The position numbers and the translations under genes were made by a program. Below are positions 7,222 to 14,905 of a stretch of DNA of 14,905 bases, in pieces. The stretch spans positions 1-14,905 of the forward strand of contig JAJXXM010000011.1 in assembly GCA_021781095.1 (NCBI GenBank), read 5' to 3'. A model generated the notes under the pieces. It was not told the DNA's origin and searched no databases. It saw only the letters and a list, made by a program, of their open reading frames with translations. The DNA is from a bacterium (lineage in GTDB: Bacteria > Eremiobacterota > Eremiobacteria > Baltobacterales > Baltobacteraceae). Position 1 is the stretch's first letter; each line of letters opens with the position of its first letter.

Positions 7222-7713
7222 ATGCCGAATCACAAGCAAAATCGGTTCGTGGTACAGATGCATCAGGCATCCCACCTCCATTACGATCTCCGGCTTGAGG
7301 TCGACGGCGTCTTGGCCTCCTGGGCGATCCCCATGGGTCCCTCGCTTGCCGTTGGGAAGCCGCGCCTCGCCGTTCACGTCGATAACCACCCGCTCTCGTA
7401 TCGCGATTTCGAGGGAATCATTCCCGCCGGCCATTACGGTGCCGGGCGCGTCATCGTGTGGGACCGCGGCACGTACCGTACCCCCCCGGGCGACGACCCG
7501 CGCAAAGCGATCGCGAACGGCAAGTTCACCTTCGATCTTCGCGGGAAAAAATTGCACGGTCGTTTTACGCTTCTCAAAATTCATCCACGCCCGAACGAGA
7601 GCGATGAGCCGTGGTTGCTCTTAAAGGACCGAGACGACGCAGTGGACGCCGGTTTCGATCCCGCGAACTTCCCAAAATCGGTGAAGACGGGGAGGCGGAT
7701 CGACGAGCTATGA
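7222..7713 (+). CDS. LigD 3'-phosphoesterase (PE) domain protein
   Basis: A stand-alone 163-residue 3'-phosphoesterase domain, normally a module of the bacterial NHEJ enzyme LigD, which removes 3' ribonucleosides and 3' phosphates from DNA ends. The active-site pattern of Pseudomonas LigD (H42, H48, D50, R52, H84, Y88) is reproduced with identical spacing as H14, H20, D22, R24, H56 and Y60 in MHQASHLHYDLRLE and VDNHPLSY. IPAGHYGAGRVIVWDRGTY (67-85) and LLLKDRDDAVD (132-142) are also typical. ATG at 7222 follows AGGGGGA (7211-7217). The frame is open further upstream, but those codons overlap the divergent gene. The TGA stop overlaps the ATG of the ligase gene as ATGA, so the two should be translationally coupled. 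Confidence 0.92.
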   Translation: MPNHKQNRFVVQMHQASHLHYDLRLEVDGVLASWAIPMGPSLAVGKPRLAVHVDNHPLSYRDFEGIIPAGHYGAGRVIVWDRGTYRTPPGDDPRKAIANGKFTFDLRGKKLHGRFTLLKIHPRPNESDEPWLLLKDRDDAVDAGFDPANFPKSVKTGRRIDEL

Positions 7714-8657
7714 GCGATCCGTTTCCGGTGATGCGTTCCCCGATGCTGGCGACGCTCATCGACGCTCCATTCGACGACGACGATTGGCTCTTCGAAACGA
7801 AGTGGGATGGTTTTCGCGCACTCTGCACGATCTCCGCAGGCGGCACCATGGAGCTGCGATCCCGAAACGGAAAGAACTTGCTGGTAAAATTCCCTCGACT
7901 CGACACGCTGCGCAGCTCCTTTCGAGGCACCTCGTTGTTGCTCGACGGCGAGATCGTGGCGCTCGACCGTTACGGGCGATCGAATTTTCAACGGCTTCAG
8001 GAGGCCGAATATCGCGATTTCCCACTCTCGTATGCCGTCTTCGATCTCCTCTATGCGCGCGGTCACGATCTGCGAGAGCGCCCGTTGCTCGAGCGCAAGG
8101 AACGTTTGCGCGAGGTTCTCCGAAGCGACGGGAGAGCAGTTTACTCCGAGTACGTTATCGGGACGGGGCGATCGTGCTTCTCTCGCGCGAAACGCCGACA
8201 TCTCGAAGGGATCGTCGGGAAACGCTCTGCGTCCACCTACCAGGAACGCCGAAGCCGCGACTGGGTAAAAATCAAAGCGACCCTCGAACAGGAATTTGTC
8301 GTCGCCGGATGGAGCGAGCCTCAAGGATCCCGCGTCGGCTTCGGATCGTTGCTTCTGGGTGCGTACGAAGGCAGCACGCTCCGGTACGTCGGCGAGGTCG
8401 GCACTGGGTTCTCCGTCGCCCGCCTGCGCGAGATCCACGGTATGCTCCGCAAACGCGTGCGGGCAACGGCTCCGTTCGGCGAGATTCCCCCGGGCATGAA
8501 CGGCGTTCATTGGGTCTCGCCGACGGTGGTTGTCGAAGTGCGCTTCACCGAATGGACGCGCGACCACCGGCTCCGTCATCCCGTTTTTATCGGCCTTCGC
8601 GACGACAAGCCCGCGCGCGAGGTAACCTTCGAATTTCCCGTGCGGTGGACAACGTGA
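7710..8657 (+). CDS. ligD: LigD-type ATP-dependent DNA ligase
   Basis: A 315-residue ATP-dependent ligase that seals nicks through an enzyme-AMP intermediate. All nucleotidyltransferase motifs are present: motif I ETKWDGFRA with K31 as the adenylated lysine, motif III LLLDGEIVAL, motif IIIa AVFDLLYARG, motif IV LEGIVGKR and motif V DWVKIKA. These are followed by a C-terminal OB-fold domain including FGSLLLGAYEG and VVEVRFTEWTRDHRLRHPVF, the last typical of LigD ligases. The length fits an isolated LigD ligase domain. ATG at 7710 overlaps the phosphoesterase stop; a GGGGAGG run lies somewhat far upstream (7689-7695), consistent with reliance on coupling. Its own TGA overlaps the next gene's start as GTGA. 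No Ku gene is in view. Confidence 0.93.
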   Translation: MSDPFPVMRSPMLATLIDAPFDDDDWLFETKWDGFRALCTISAGGTMELRSRNGKNLLVKFPRLDTLRSSFRGTSLLLDGEIVALDRYGRSNFQRLQEAEYRDFPLSYAVFDLLYARGHDLRERPLLERKERLREVLRSDGRAVYSEYVIGTGRSCFSRAKRRHLEGIVGKRSASTYQERRSRDWVKIKATLEQEFVVAGWSEPQGSRVGFGSLLLGAYEGSTLRYVGEVGTGFSVARLREIHGMLRKRVRATAPFGEIPPGMNGVHWVSPTVVVEVRFTEWTRDHRLRHPVFIGLRDDKPAREVTFEFPVRWTT

Positions 8658-9592
8658 CGGCGCAATCGTCAATCGAGATTCGTGTCGACGATCGCTCGCT
8701 CGAACTCTCGCATCTTACCAAGCTCTATTTTCCGCGCGATGGAATCACGAAGGGCACGTTGATCGCCTATTACGATACGATCGCGGAATATCTCCTCGCA
8801 CACGGTCGGCGCCGCCCGCTCACCTTAGAACGCGCCCCCGACGGCATCGACGGAGAGCGCTTTATCGAAAAGCAGATTCCCCGCGGCTCTCCGGCCTGGG
8901 TTCGCCGAATCACGCTTCCGGCGCTAGGAGGAAGCAAGCGCGTTACGTATCCGCTCTGCGAGAACCGGGCGACGTTGCTCTACCTCGTGAATCTGGGCAC
9001 GATCGCTTTTCACGGATGGATCTCGCGCGTCGGTAGCCTCACACGTCCGGATTTTGCATTTTTCGATCTCGATCCCGGCGAGCGCTGCTCCCTCGCAACG
9101 CTCGCGCGGGTCGCCCTCACGCTTCGCAAACACCTCGAAGACGTGGGGCTCACGGCTTTCGTTAAAACCTCCGGGGCGACCGGACTGCACGTCCTCGCAC
9201 CGCTGAAGGGGGCCCGCAGTTACGCCGCTGTGAAATCACTCACCTACGACATCGCGCGCCTCGTCGCCGGCGAGCGCCCGAAGGACGTGACGCTCGAACG
9301 TTCGTTGAGCGAGCGCGATCGACGCGCGGTCTACATTGACTATCGACAGATCGGGCGCGGAAAGACGATCGCCCTTCCGTACTCGGTGCGATTGCGCGAC
9401 GGCGCGCCGGTATCGACGCCGCTCCATTGGGGCGAGGTCGAAGAGTTTGCCGGCATGCGACTTCGCGGAGAGCCCTCGGCAACGTTCGCCCGATATACGA
9501 TCGCCGCAGTTCGTGCGCGGCTGAGTCGCCACGGTGACCTCTGGGCGAGCTTCGAAGGGAGCCCGCAGGAATTGCCCATTATCAATAGGTAG
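8654..9592 (+). CDS. ligD: LigD-type DNA polymerase/primase (LigD POL domain)
   Basis: A 312-residue archaeo-eukaryotic-primase-type polymerase, the LigD POL module that fills in or extends DNA ends, often with ribonucleotides, during end joining. Visible are LTKLYFPRDGITKGTLIAYY (21-40), RPLTLERAPDGIDGERF (54-70), the metal-binding FFDLDPG with D138 and D140, SGATGLHV (173-180), and the third catalytic Asp (D229) in YIDYRQIGRGKTIALPYSVR, followed by APVSTPLHW. GTG at 8654 overlaps the ligase TGA as GTGA; an in-frame GTG at 8645 is the alternative. The open frame far upstream is a shadow of the ligase gene. It is the third member of the PE-ligase-POL set, and the protein ends cleanly after the domain. 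Confidence 0.92.
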   Translation: MTAQSSIEIRVDDRSLELSHLTKLYFPRDGITKGTLIAYYDTIAEYLLAHGRRRPLTLERAPDGIDGERFIEKQIPRGSPAWVRRITLPALGGSKRVTYPLCENRATLLYLVNLGTIAFHGWISRVGSLTRPDFAFFDLDPGERCSLATLARVALTLRKHLEDVGLTAFVKTSGATGLHVLAPLKGARSYAAVKSLTYDIARLVAGERPKDVTLERSLSERDRRAVYIDYRQIGRGKTIALPYSVRLRDGAPVSTPLHWGEVEEFAGMRLRGEPSATFARYTIAAVRARLSRHGDLWASFEGSPQELPIINR

Positions 9593-9602
9593 CCGTAGGG
9601 CA

Positions 9603-9944
9603 ATGAATATCCGTTCGTTTCCCCACCGCTTTCTCGCGTCGCTCGCAACGTTGGTTCTCGCCGTGCTCGTCGGGCATATCACCGACCAAACAACCGGCCA
9701 GTCACTCGCCGGCCTTCACGTCTCGACGCTCGGTCCCACGCGTACGACCGTTCGTACCGACGCCGACGGGCGGTACGTGCTGCGCAATTTGCGCCCCGGT
9801 CGGTACACGATCGTCGTGCGCGGGAAAGGCGTACCCACCGTCCGCACAACGCTCGTCGTTTCCGCCCGAACGCAGCGACGCGATTTTGTCGTCTGCAACG
9901 TCGCACTCGATTACAGCTGCGCGAATTCGCCGCAGCGACGCTAA
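9603..9944 (+). CDS. Small secreted protein with carboxypeptidase-regulatory-like (CnaB-type) fold
   Basis: A 113-residue protein with a signal peptide (MNIRSFPHRF, then the hydrophobic LASLATLVLAVLV up to about residue 23) and a single beta-sandwich domain of the carboxypeptidase regulatory-like type: ITDQTTGQSLAGLHV, the turn TDADGRYVLRNLRPGRYTIVV, then TTLVVSARTQ. Such domains are extracytoplasmic stability or binding modules with no enzyme activity of their own. Two cysteines near the C-terminus (CNVALDYSC) could form a disulfide. It starts 10 bases after the polymerase stop and may be read from the same transcript, but nothing links it to DNA repair. The ribosome site is weak. Its TAA stop lies inside a perfect palindrome. 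Confidence 0.7.
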   Translation: MNIRSFPHRFLASLATLVLAVLVGHITDQTTGQSLAGLHVSTLGPTRTTVRTDADGRYVLRNLRPGRYTIVVRGKGVPTVRTTLVVSARTQRRDFVVCNVALDYSCANSPQRR

Positions 9945-9953
9945 CGCGTTAGC
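9940..9953. terminator. Palindrome spanning a stop codon; possible stem-loop end of the LigD transcript
   Basis: GCTAACGCGTTAGC is a perfect 14-base palindrome covering the TAA at 9942-9944. The flanks continue the pairing (GCGAC at 9934-9938 with GTCGC at 9955-9959, with small asymmetry), so a longer hairpin is possible. There is no T-tract, so intrinsic termination is doubtful; a protein-binding site or RNA-end stabiliser is as likely. Confidence 0.3.
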
Positions 9954-10246
9954 GGTCGCGCGCCGACGCGTTTGCCATCTCCCGCTCGACATGCACCGCA
10001 CCGCTCGCTCTCGATCGTTTGCGGAACGCCCGACGAGCGCTTAAGCGAGCGGCGAGGACCCTGACATTGCTTGTCCGAGCCGCGAGCGTCTAGCGAGGAG
10101 CGGTGCGACGCAGGCGAACGAGGGCGAGCGGTGTGTCCGATGCAAACGCTCTGGTTTTTGAGAATATTTCGAGCAAGCTGAGAAGAATCGAAGATATTTC
10201 GCGCGTGCTACAGGCGCCCACTGCGGCGGCACGAACGAAAGCCTCG
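9945..10246. other. 302-base gene-free stretch upstream of the MauE-like gene
   Basis: No convincing coding region is seen on either strand; the open frames here have Arg-rich, low-complexity composition. The left part is GC-rich and holds short palindromes such as CGCTTAAGCG (10038-10047). From about 10150 it becomes clearly AT-richer and contains ATATTTCG twice, 30 bases apart. I see no good -35/-10 pair, tRNA or riboswitch. It most likely carries the promoter and control sites of the MauE/TlpA-like pair. Confidence 0.5.
10164..10201 (+). promoter_or_regulatory. ATATTTCG direct repeat with 30-base period
   Basis: ATATTTCG occurs at 10164-10171 and 10194-10201, starts exactly 30 bases apart (about three helical turns). 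Each copy sits in a small inverted repeat: GAA-TAT-TTC at 10162-10170 and CGAA-GATAT-TTCG at 10189-10201. The pair ends 45 bases before the MauE-like start codon, a position suited to a regulator's paired sites. No regulator can be named. Confidence 0.3.
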
Positions 10247-10693
10247 ATGAACATCCGCAGAGCGGCCGTCACGATGCTCCGCATCGCACTCGGGGTGCTC
10301 CTGGTCGTCGCCGGAGCCTTGAAAATCGGACACGCACTCGACCTTGCGGCGTCGATCGCCTCCTTCCGTTTGCTCCCGCCGGCGATCGTCGCGCCGCTCG
10401 CCGTCGCCTTGCCGTTCGTTGAAATGTTCGTCGGCCTCTATCTCGCGATCGGTCTGTTCACGCGGTGGGCCGCAGTGCTCGCGGCGTTGCAATTCGGTCT
10501 CTACGGCATTGCGGTTGCGTCGGCGGTGCTGCGCGGCCTCGCCCCCGATTGCGGCTGCTTCGGCCCGAACGATCGTGCAACCGCGGATTGGCCGCATGCC
10601 GCATTTGATTTTGCGCTCGCACTCTGCGCGACGCTCGTCGCCATCTACGCACCCGGTTCGCTCGCTCTCGATCGGAGGATCTCTACACCATGA
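10247..10693 (+). CDS. MauE/DoxX-like membrane protein with CGCFG motif
   Basis: A 148-residue protein with four predicted membrane helices (about 9-25, 45-70, 74-95 and 118-135) and DCGCFG at 101-106, the cysteine motif of the MauE family. MauE was defined in methylamine dehydrogenase maturation, but homologues occur widely beside a thioredoxin-like partner and are thought to act in disulfide or redox chemistry across the membrane. The chosen start is ATG at 10247; the frame is open back to 10103 but the extra residues look non-coding, and the ribosome site (GAAAG) is weak. Its TGA overlaps the ATG of the TlpA-like gene as ATGA. No mau structural gene is nearby, so a methylamine role is not supported. 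Confidence 0.85.
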   Translation: MNIRRAAVTMLRIALGVLLVVAGALKIGHALDLAASIASFRLLPPAIVAPLAVALPFVEMFVGLYLAIGLFTRWAAVLAALQFGLYGIAVASAVLRGLAPDCGCFGPNDRATADWPHAAFDFALALCATLVAIYAPGSLALDRRISTP

Positions 10694-11262
10694 ATCGTCG
10701 CGCGCTTCTCACCTTCAGCATCGTCGCTCTACTTCTTATCGCCGTCGTGGCGATCGTCGTGGTCAGATTCCAACCGACCCAACAGCTGCAGAATGCATCG
10801 ACGGCGCCGATCGTCGCACCGGCAAGCGTCGGATCGATCGCCCCAACCTTCTCGACTCCCACGACGCAGGGCGAATTCGATCTCGCGACCGTGAAACGTC
10901 CGGTACTCCTCGAAGTCTTCGCCACCTGGTGCCCGCACTGCCAATATGAAACCGGTGTTCTCGATCGGCTCTACACCCGCTACGGCAAGCAGGTTGCATT
11001 TATCGCCATACCTGGAAGCACGACGGATATTACCGGCACGGGGCCATCCTCGCAAGAGGACGTCCAGGGTTTTATCGACCGATTCGCAGTACGATATCCG
11101 GTCGCGATGTACGATCCGAGCCTCTCGGTCGCAAAGGCCTACATTCAGGGCGGATATCCGACGATTGCCATGATCGACCGCTCGAAGCACATCGTGTACC
11201 TCAAAAGCGGCCAGCGGAACTATGCCTCGCTCGTAGGAGCGGTCAGAAAGCTGCTCCGATAG
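10690..11262 (+). CDS. Membrane-anchored TlpA/MauD-like thioredoxin
   Basis: A 190-residue thiol-disulfide oxidoreductase. One N-terminal membrane helix (about 7-25) anchors a thioredoxin fold outside the membrane. The active site is ATWCPHCQYE with C81 and C84; CPHC resembles DsbA more than the CGPC of thioredoxin. The cis-proline loop GGYPTIAMID follows later, and YIQGGYP plus IVYLKSGQ match the TlpA/AhpC-TSA pattern. With the MauE-like protein, to which it is coupled by an ATGA overlap, it probably forms a redox relay in which the membrane protein recharges the thioredoxin's cysteines. The substrate is unknown; it could serve cytochrome or other cysteine-containing envelope proteins. An 89-base gap separates it from the exporter operon. 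Confidence 0.88.
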   Translation: MNRRALLTFSIVALLLIAVVAIVVVRFQPTQQLQNASTAPIVAPASVGSIAPTFSTPTTQGEFDLATVKRPVLLEVFATWCPHCQYETGVLDRLYTRYGKQVAFIAIPGSTTDITGTGPSSQEDVQGFIDRFAVRYPVAMYDPSLSVAKAYIQGGYPTIAMIDRSKHIVYLKSGQRNYASLVGAVRKLLR

Positions 11263-11281
11263 GCGTCGAGCGGTCGCCTTT
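11261..11281 (+). terminator. Weak hairpin with short T-run after the TlpA-like gene
   Basis: AGGCG (11261-11265) can pair with CGCCT (11275-11279) across a 9-base loop, overlapping the stop codon and running into TTT. The stem and T-run are both short, so this is at best a leaky terminator between the redox pair and the exporter genes. Confidence 0.2.
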
Positions 11282-11351
11282 CATGTAATTCTCACCGACT
11301 TCACAACGGCTTACCAGGCGATGCTGTCAGAATAGGCATGGAGGATCGACC

Positions 11352-12878
11352 ATGTCATCTCGCTCGCTACCGCGCCCCTGGGGGTACGACGCGCTCGCCC
11401 GGTGGATACCGAGAGTTCCGCGTCGGCAATTGCTTCTCGGCGTCGCCGCAGCGCTGCTCGTTGTAGCTCTGGTCGTCATCTTCGCCATCGAGCGAGCTCA
11501 CCCGGCCGTTACGTATGCGACGGCACCCGTCGCCGTTCAAACCCTCACGCAGAGCGTCACCGCCTCGGGAACGGTAAACCCGCAGAACAGCATCTCCGTC
11601 GGCACGCAGGTTTCGGGGACGATCGCATCGATCGACGTCGACTTCAATAGCAAAGTACGCAAGGGCGAAGTGCTCGCCCGGATCGATCCAAGTACGTTCC
11701 AAGCGCAACTCGACCAAGCGCAAGCGAGCCTCGCACAGGCCGAAGCGCAGGCCGCAGCGGCGGGATCGACGGCCGTGGGCGGCCGCAGCAGCGTCACGAT
11801 CGCAACGGCGAATAACGCCGCACAGGATGCAGCGATCGGTGCCGCGCAGGCCAATATCGCTAAATCCGCATCGGCGCTCGTCCTCGCGCAACTCCAAGAG
11901 AAGCGCGACGCATCGCTCTCCGCGCAAGGGTACCTCGCTCAGAGCCAGCTCGACGCCGACCGCTCGACGACCGCGCAGGACCAGGCGGCGCTGGCGGCGG
12001 CGCAGGCGGCCCTCGCGCAAGCGCGAGCGCAAGCACAAGCAAGTACCGCGAGTATTGCGTTGAGCGCATCGACCGCGCAGGGACAGAACGCGAGCGCGCA
12101 AGCCGCTGACGCTGCGGTGCAGTTGGCGCAGGCGTCGGTGCAACAAGATCGCCTGAATCTCGCGCATACGGTCATTACCTCGCCGGTCGACGGCACCGTC
12201 ATCGCTCGATCGGTCTCGGTCGGGCAGACCGTCGCCGCGTCGTTTAGTACGCCGACGCTCTTCACCATCGCGCAGAACTTGCAGAAAATGGAAGTCGATA
12301 TCAATGTCGGCGAACCCGACATCGGCAACGTTCGTGCCGGCGATCCCGTCGCGTTCTCCGTCCTCGCCTATCCTTCGCGCACGTTTCACGGAACGGTCGC
12401 TCAGGTTCGCATCAACCCGCAGACGCTCAACAATGTGGTGACCTACGACGTCGTCGTCGACGTAGCGAACCCCGACGGAGCGCTGCTCCCTGGCATGACG
12501 GCGAACGCCACCATCGAAATTGCGAGCGCGAAAAATGCACTTGTCGTACCGCTCGCCGCCTTATCGTGGAAACCGAGCTCCACGAAGGCGCCGTCGAGCG
12601 GATCCTCACCCTGGGGAACGCTCGCGAGCGGCAGCGGCACCGTCGCATCGATACCGGGAACCGCAGGGACGCTCTATACGCTGCTTGGCGGACGGCCGCG
12701 ACGCATCGCGGTGCGCGTCGTACTCGCGACGAGCACCGAGGCCGCCGTAACGGCGCTACCTCCCGACACCTTACAAGCAGGCGAAGCCGTCGTCACCGCC
12801 GCGACGGGTGCGTCGGCGACCGCACGCTCGGGCTCTGCCCGCTCGCCGGTCAGCGGCGCGATGCGAGTCATCCACTGA
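11352..12878 (+). CDS. MacA/HlyD-type membrane-fusion adaptor of an ABC exporter
   Basis: A 508-residue periplasmic adaptor linking the inner-membrane exporter to the envelope. It has an N-terminal membrane anchor (about 27-46), the first lipoyl/barrel half (ASGTVNPQNSISVGTQVSGT at 71-90, then KVRKGEVLARIDPSTFQAQL at 101-120), a long Ala/Gln-rich helical hairpin (about 114-270), the second lipoyl half (ITSPVDGTVIARSVSVGQTV at 275-294), and beta-barrel and membrane-proximal domains (KMEVDINVGEPDIGNVRAGD, later LLPGMTANATIEIASAKNAL). A Ser/Gly/Pro-rich stretch at 407-440 interrupts the last domain and the C-terminus is Ala/Ser-rich, making it longer than typical MacA (about 370 residues). The ATG follows GGAGGA (11340-11345). 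A TGTAAT at 11284-11289 is -10-like but has no good -35. The stop overlaps the ATPase start in TGATG. Confidence 0.92.
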   Translation: MSSRSLPRPWGYDALARWIPRVPRRQLLLGVAAALLVVALVVIFAIERAHPAVTYATAPVAVQTLTQSVTASGTVNPQNSISVGTQVSGTIASIDVDFNSKVRKGEVLARIDPSTFQAQLDQAQASLAQAEAQAAAAGSTAVGGRSSVTIATANNAAQDAAIGAAQANIAKSASALVLAQLQEKRDASLSAQGYLAQSQLDADRSTTAQDQAALAAAQAALAQARAQAQASTASIALSASTAQGQNASAQAADAAVQLAQASVQQDRLNLAHTVITSPVDGTVIARSVSVGQTVAASFSTPTLFTIAQNLQKMEVDINVGEPDIGNVRAGDPVAFSVLAYPSRTFHGTVAQVRINPQTLNNVVTYDVVVDVANPDGALLPGMTANATIEIASAKNALVVPLAALSWKPSSTKAPSSGSSPWGTLASGSGTVASIPGTAGTLYTLLGGRPRRIAVRVVLATSTEAAVTALPPDTLQAGEAVVTAATGASATARSGSARSPVSGAMRVIH

Positions 12879-13575
12879 TGAGCGGCGTCGTCGAGGTGCG
12901 AAATCTTCGCAAGATCTATCCGATGGGCGAGGACGAGGTCGTCGCACTCGGCGGCGTCGATCTCTCCATCGAGCGCGGAGAGTTCATCGCCGTGATGGGC
13001 CCCTCGGGCTCCGGGAAATCAACGTTCATGCAGATCGTCGGCATGCTCGACCGAGCGACCTCCGGAAGTTATGCGTTCGAGGGGCGCGACGTCGCCGCAC
13101 TCAGCGACGACGAACGCGCCGATATTCGCAGCCGACGCCTCGGATTCGTTTTTCAATCGTATAATCTCTTGCCGCGAACGAGCGCGTTGGAAAACGTCGA
13201 GCTGCCGATGGTCTACGCGGGGGTGCCGGAGAAGCGTCGTCTCGAGATCGCCTTAGAAAAAATGGATATCGTCGGCATTAAGTCGCTTGCCGACCACATG
13301 CCGAATCAAATGTCGGGCGGTCAGCAACAACGGATCGCCATCGCACGCTCGTTGGTCAACGATCCCGCCCTCATCCTCGCCGACGAACCGACCGGCGCGC
13401 TCGATACCAAGACCTCAAGAGACGTCATGCGCATTTTTTCGGATCTGAATGCGACGCGAGATATTACGATTATGTTGGTGACCCACGAGCCCGATATCGC
13501 GGCATTTGCAAAGCGCATCGTCACCTTTCGCGACGGGCACATTCTCTCCGACGTTCCGAACGTGAAGCGAGCGGC

Positions 13576-13579
<4 letters not shown>
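12878..13579 (+). CDS. MacB/LolD-type ABC transporter ATPase
   Basis: A 233-residue nucleotide-binding subunit with a full motif set: Walker A GPSGSGKST, Q-loop FVFQSYNLLPR, signature MSGGQQQR, Walker B LILADEPTGALD and switch histidine in VTHEPD. The sequence and length place it in the MacB/LolD/FtsE-like group whose partners are FtsX-fold permeases. It powers mechanotransmission rather than direct translocation, as known for MacB. The ATG at 12878 shares its A with the adaptor's TGA, and the TGA overlaps the permease start as ATGA, so all three exporter parts are coupled. In E. coli MacB the ATPase and permease are one polypeptide; here they are separate. Confidence 0.95.
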
Positions 13580-14793
<1,214 letters not shown>

Positions 14794-14905
14794 ACGGCAG
14801 CGAGCGAGCCGACCACGTTCCCAGAAACGCGCCGCCGAGGCCGAAGGCAAATCCCGCGATCACATCTTGCGGATAGTGCAATCGCGCGAGCACGCGCGCG
14901 ATGGC

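Noticed and set aside
7481..7487. A run of seven C as a possible frameshift site in the phosphoesterase gene
   Set aside because: The reading frame stays intact through it and conserved family residues are found on both sides.
7710..8657. The split LigD explained as sequencing frameshifts in one fused gene
   Set aside because: Both junctions fall at domain boundaries, have start/stop overlaps typical of coupled genes, and no homopolymer sits at either point. Read-level checking is still worthwhile.
7581..8672. A 363-codon open frame on the minus strand opposite the ligase gene
   Set aside because: The plus strand carries all ligase motifs in this interval. The minus frame has no recognisable family pattern and is expected from GC-rich codon bias.
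10247..11262. A methylamine-utilisation (mau) locus
   Set aside because: Only the MauE-like and MauD/TlpA-like genes are present; no dehydrogenase subunits or other maturation genes are visible.
11997..12060. GCGCAAGCGCAGGC-like periodicity in the adaptor gene as a DNA repeat or CRISPR-like array
   Set aside because: It is explained by the Ala/Gln codons of the helical hairpin; units are irregular and there are no unique spacers.
11367..12389. A 340-codon minus-strand open frame opposite the adaptor gene
   Set aside because: Its product is Arg/Gly/Asp-rich low complexity, the antisense of the Ala/Gln-rich helical hairpin, with no domain-like features.

Overview
The window is GC-rich and densely coding, and looks like an ordinary chromosomal segment. 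I see no insertion sequence, integrase, phage gene, tRNA, rRNA or CRISPR array. The mix suggests a soil-type, GC-rich bacterium: NHEJ-type LigD modules, an adrenodoxin-reductase-type flavoprotein, a large SARP/BTAD regulator, a MauE/TlpA-like pair and a MacAB-like exporter. A little-cultured lineage such as Eremiobacterota/Vulcanimicrobiota is possible, but that is a guess from gene style; no marker gene is present.

Layout. 11-1000 (+): PfkB-family sugar(-phosphate) kinase. 956-1189 (-): small DUF2892-type membrane protein. 1208-3892 (-): large STAND-like ATPase regulator with a C-terminal winged helix and BTAD domain. 4068-4829 (+): divergent from the regulator, a helical protein that reads as two histidine-phosphotransfer (HPt) domains lacking the phospho-acceptor histidine. 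4777-6102 (-): NADPH:ferredoxin reductase (FprA type). 6215-6637 (+): small two-helix membrane protein with a Met/His-rich repeat. 6638-7189 (-): TVP38/TMEM64-family membrane protein. 7222-9592 (+): LigD split into three overlapping genes (phosphoesterase, ligase, polymerase/primase), followed by a small secreted carboxypeptidase-regulatory-like protein at 9603-9944. 9945-10246: the only gene-free stretch of about 300 bases. 10247-11262 (+): MauE-like membrane protein and TlpA-like thioredoxin. 11352-14793 (+): adaptor, ABC ATPase and permease of a MacAB-like exporter. 14762-14905 (-): C-terminal end of a PAP2 phosphatase that runs out of the window.

How the genes work together. Three blocks are operon-like, with start/stop overlaps of one to four bases implying translational coupling: the LigD modules, the MauE/TlpA pair and the exporter. 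The LigD block should supply the end-processing, gap-filling and sealing activities of non-homologous end joining; no Ku gene is in the window. The thiol-redox pair probably maintains the redox state of periplasmic cysteines. The exporter should form an ATP-driven envelope efflux complex. The divergent BTAD regulator and pseudo-HPt protein share one intergenic region and could form a signalling pair, though only proximity supports this.

The most notable points are the split LigD, the degenerate tandem HPt protein, the altered nucleotide-binding motifs of the BTAD regulator, the Met/His pentapeptide repeat, palindrome and direct-repeat candidates for regulatory sites, and the fact that all four convergent gene junctions overlap or abut.
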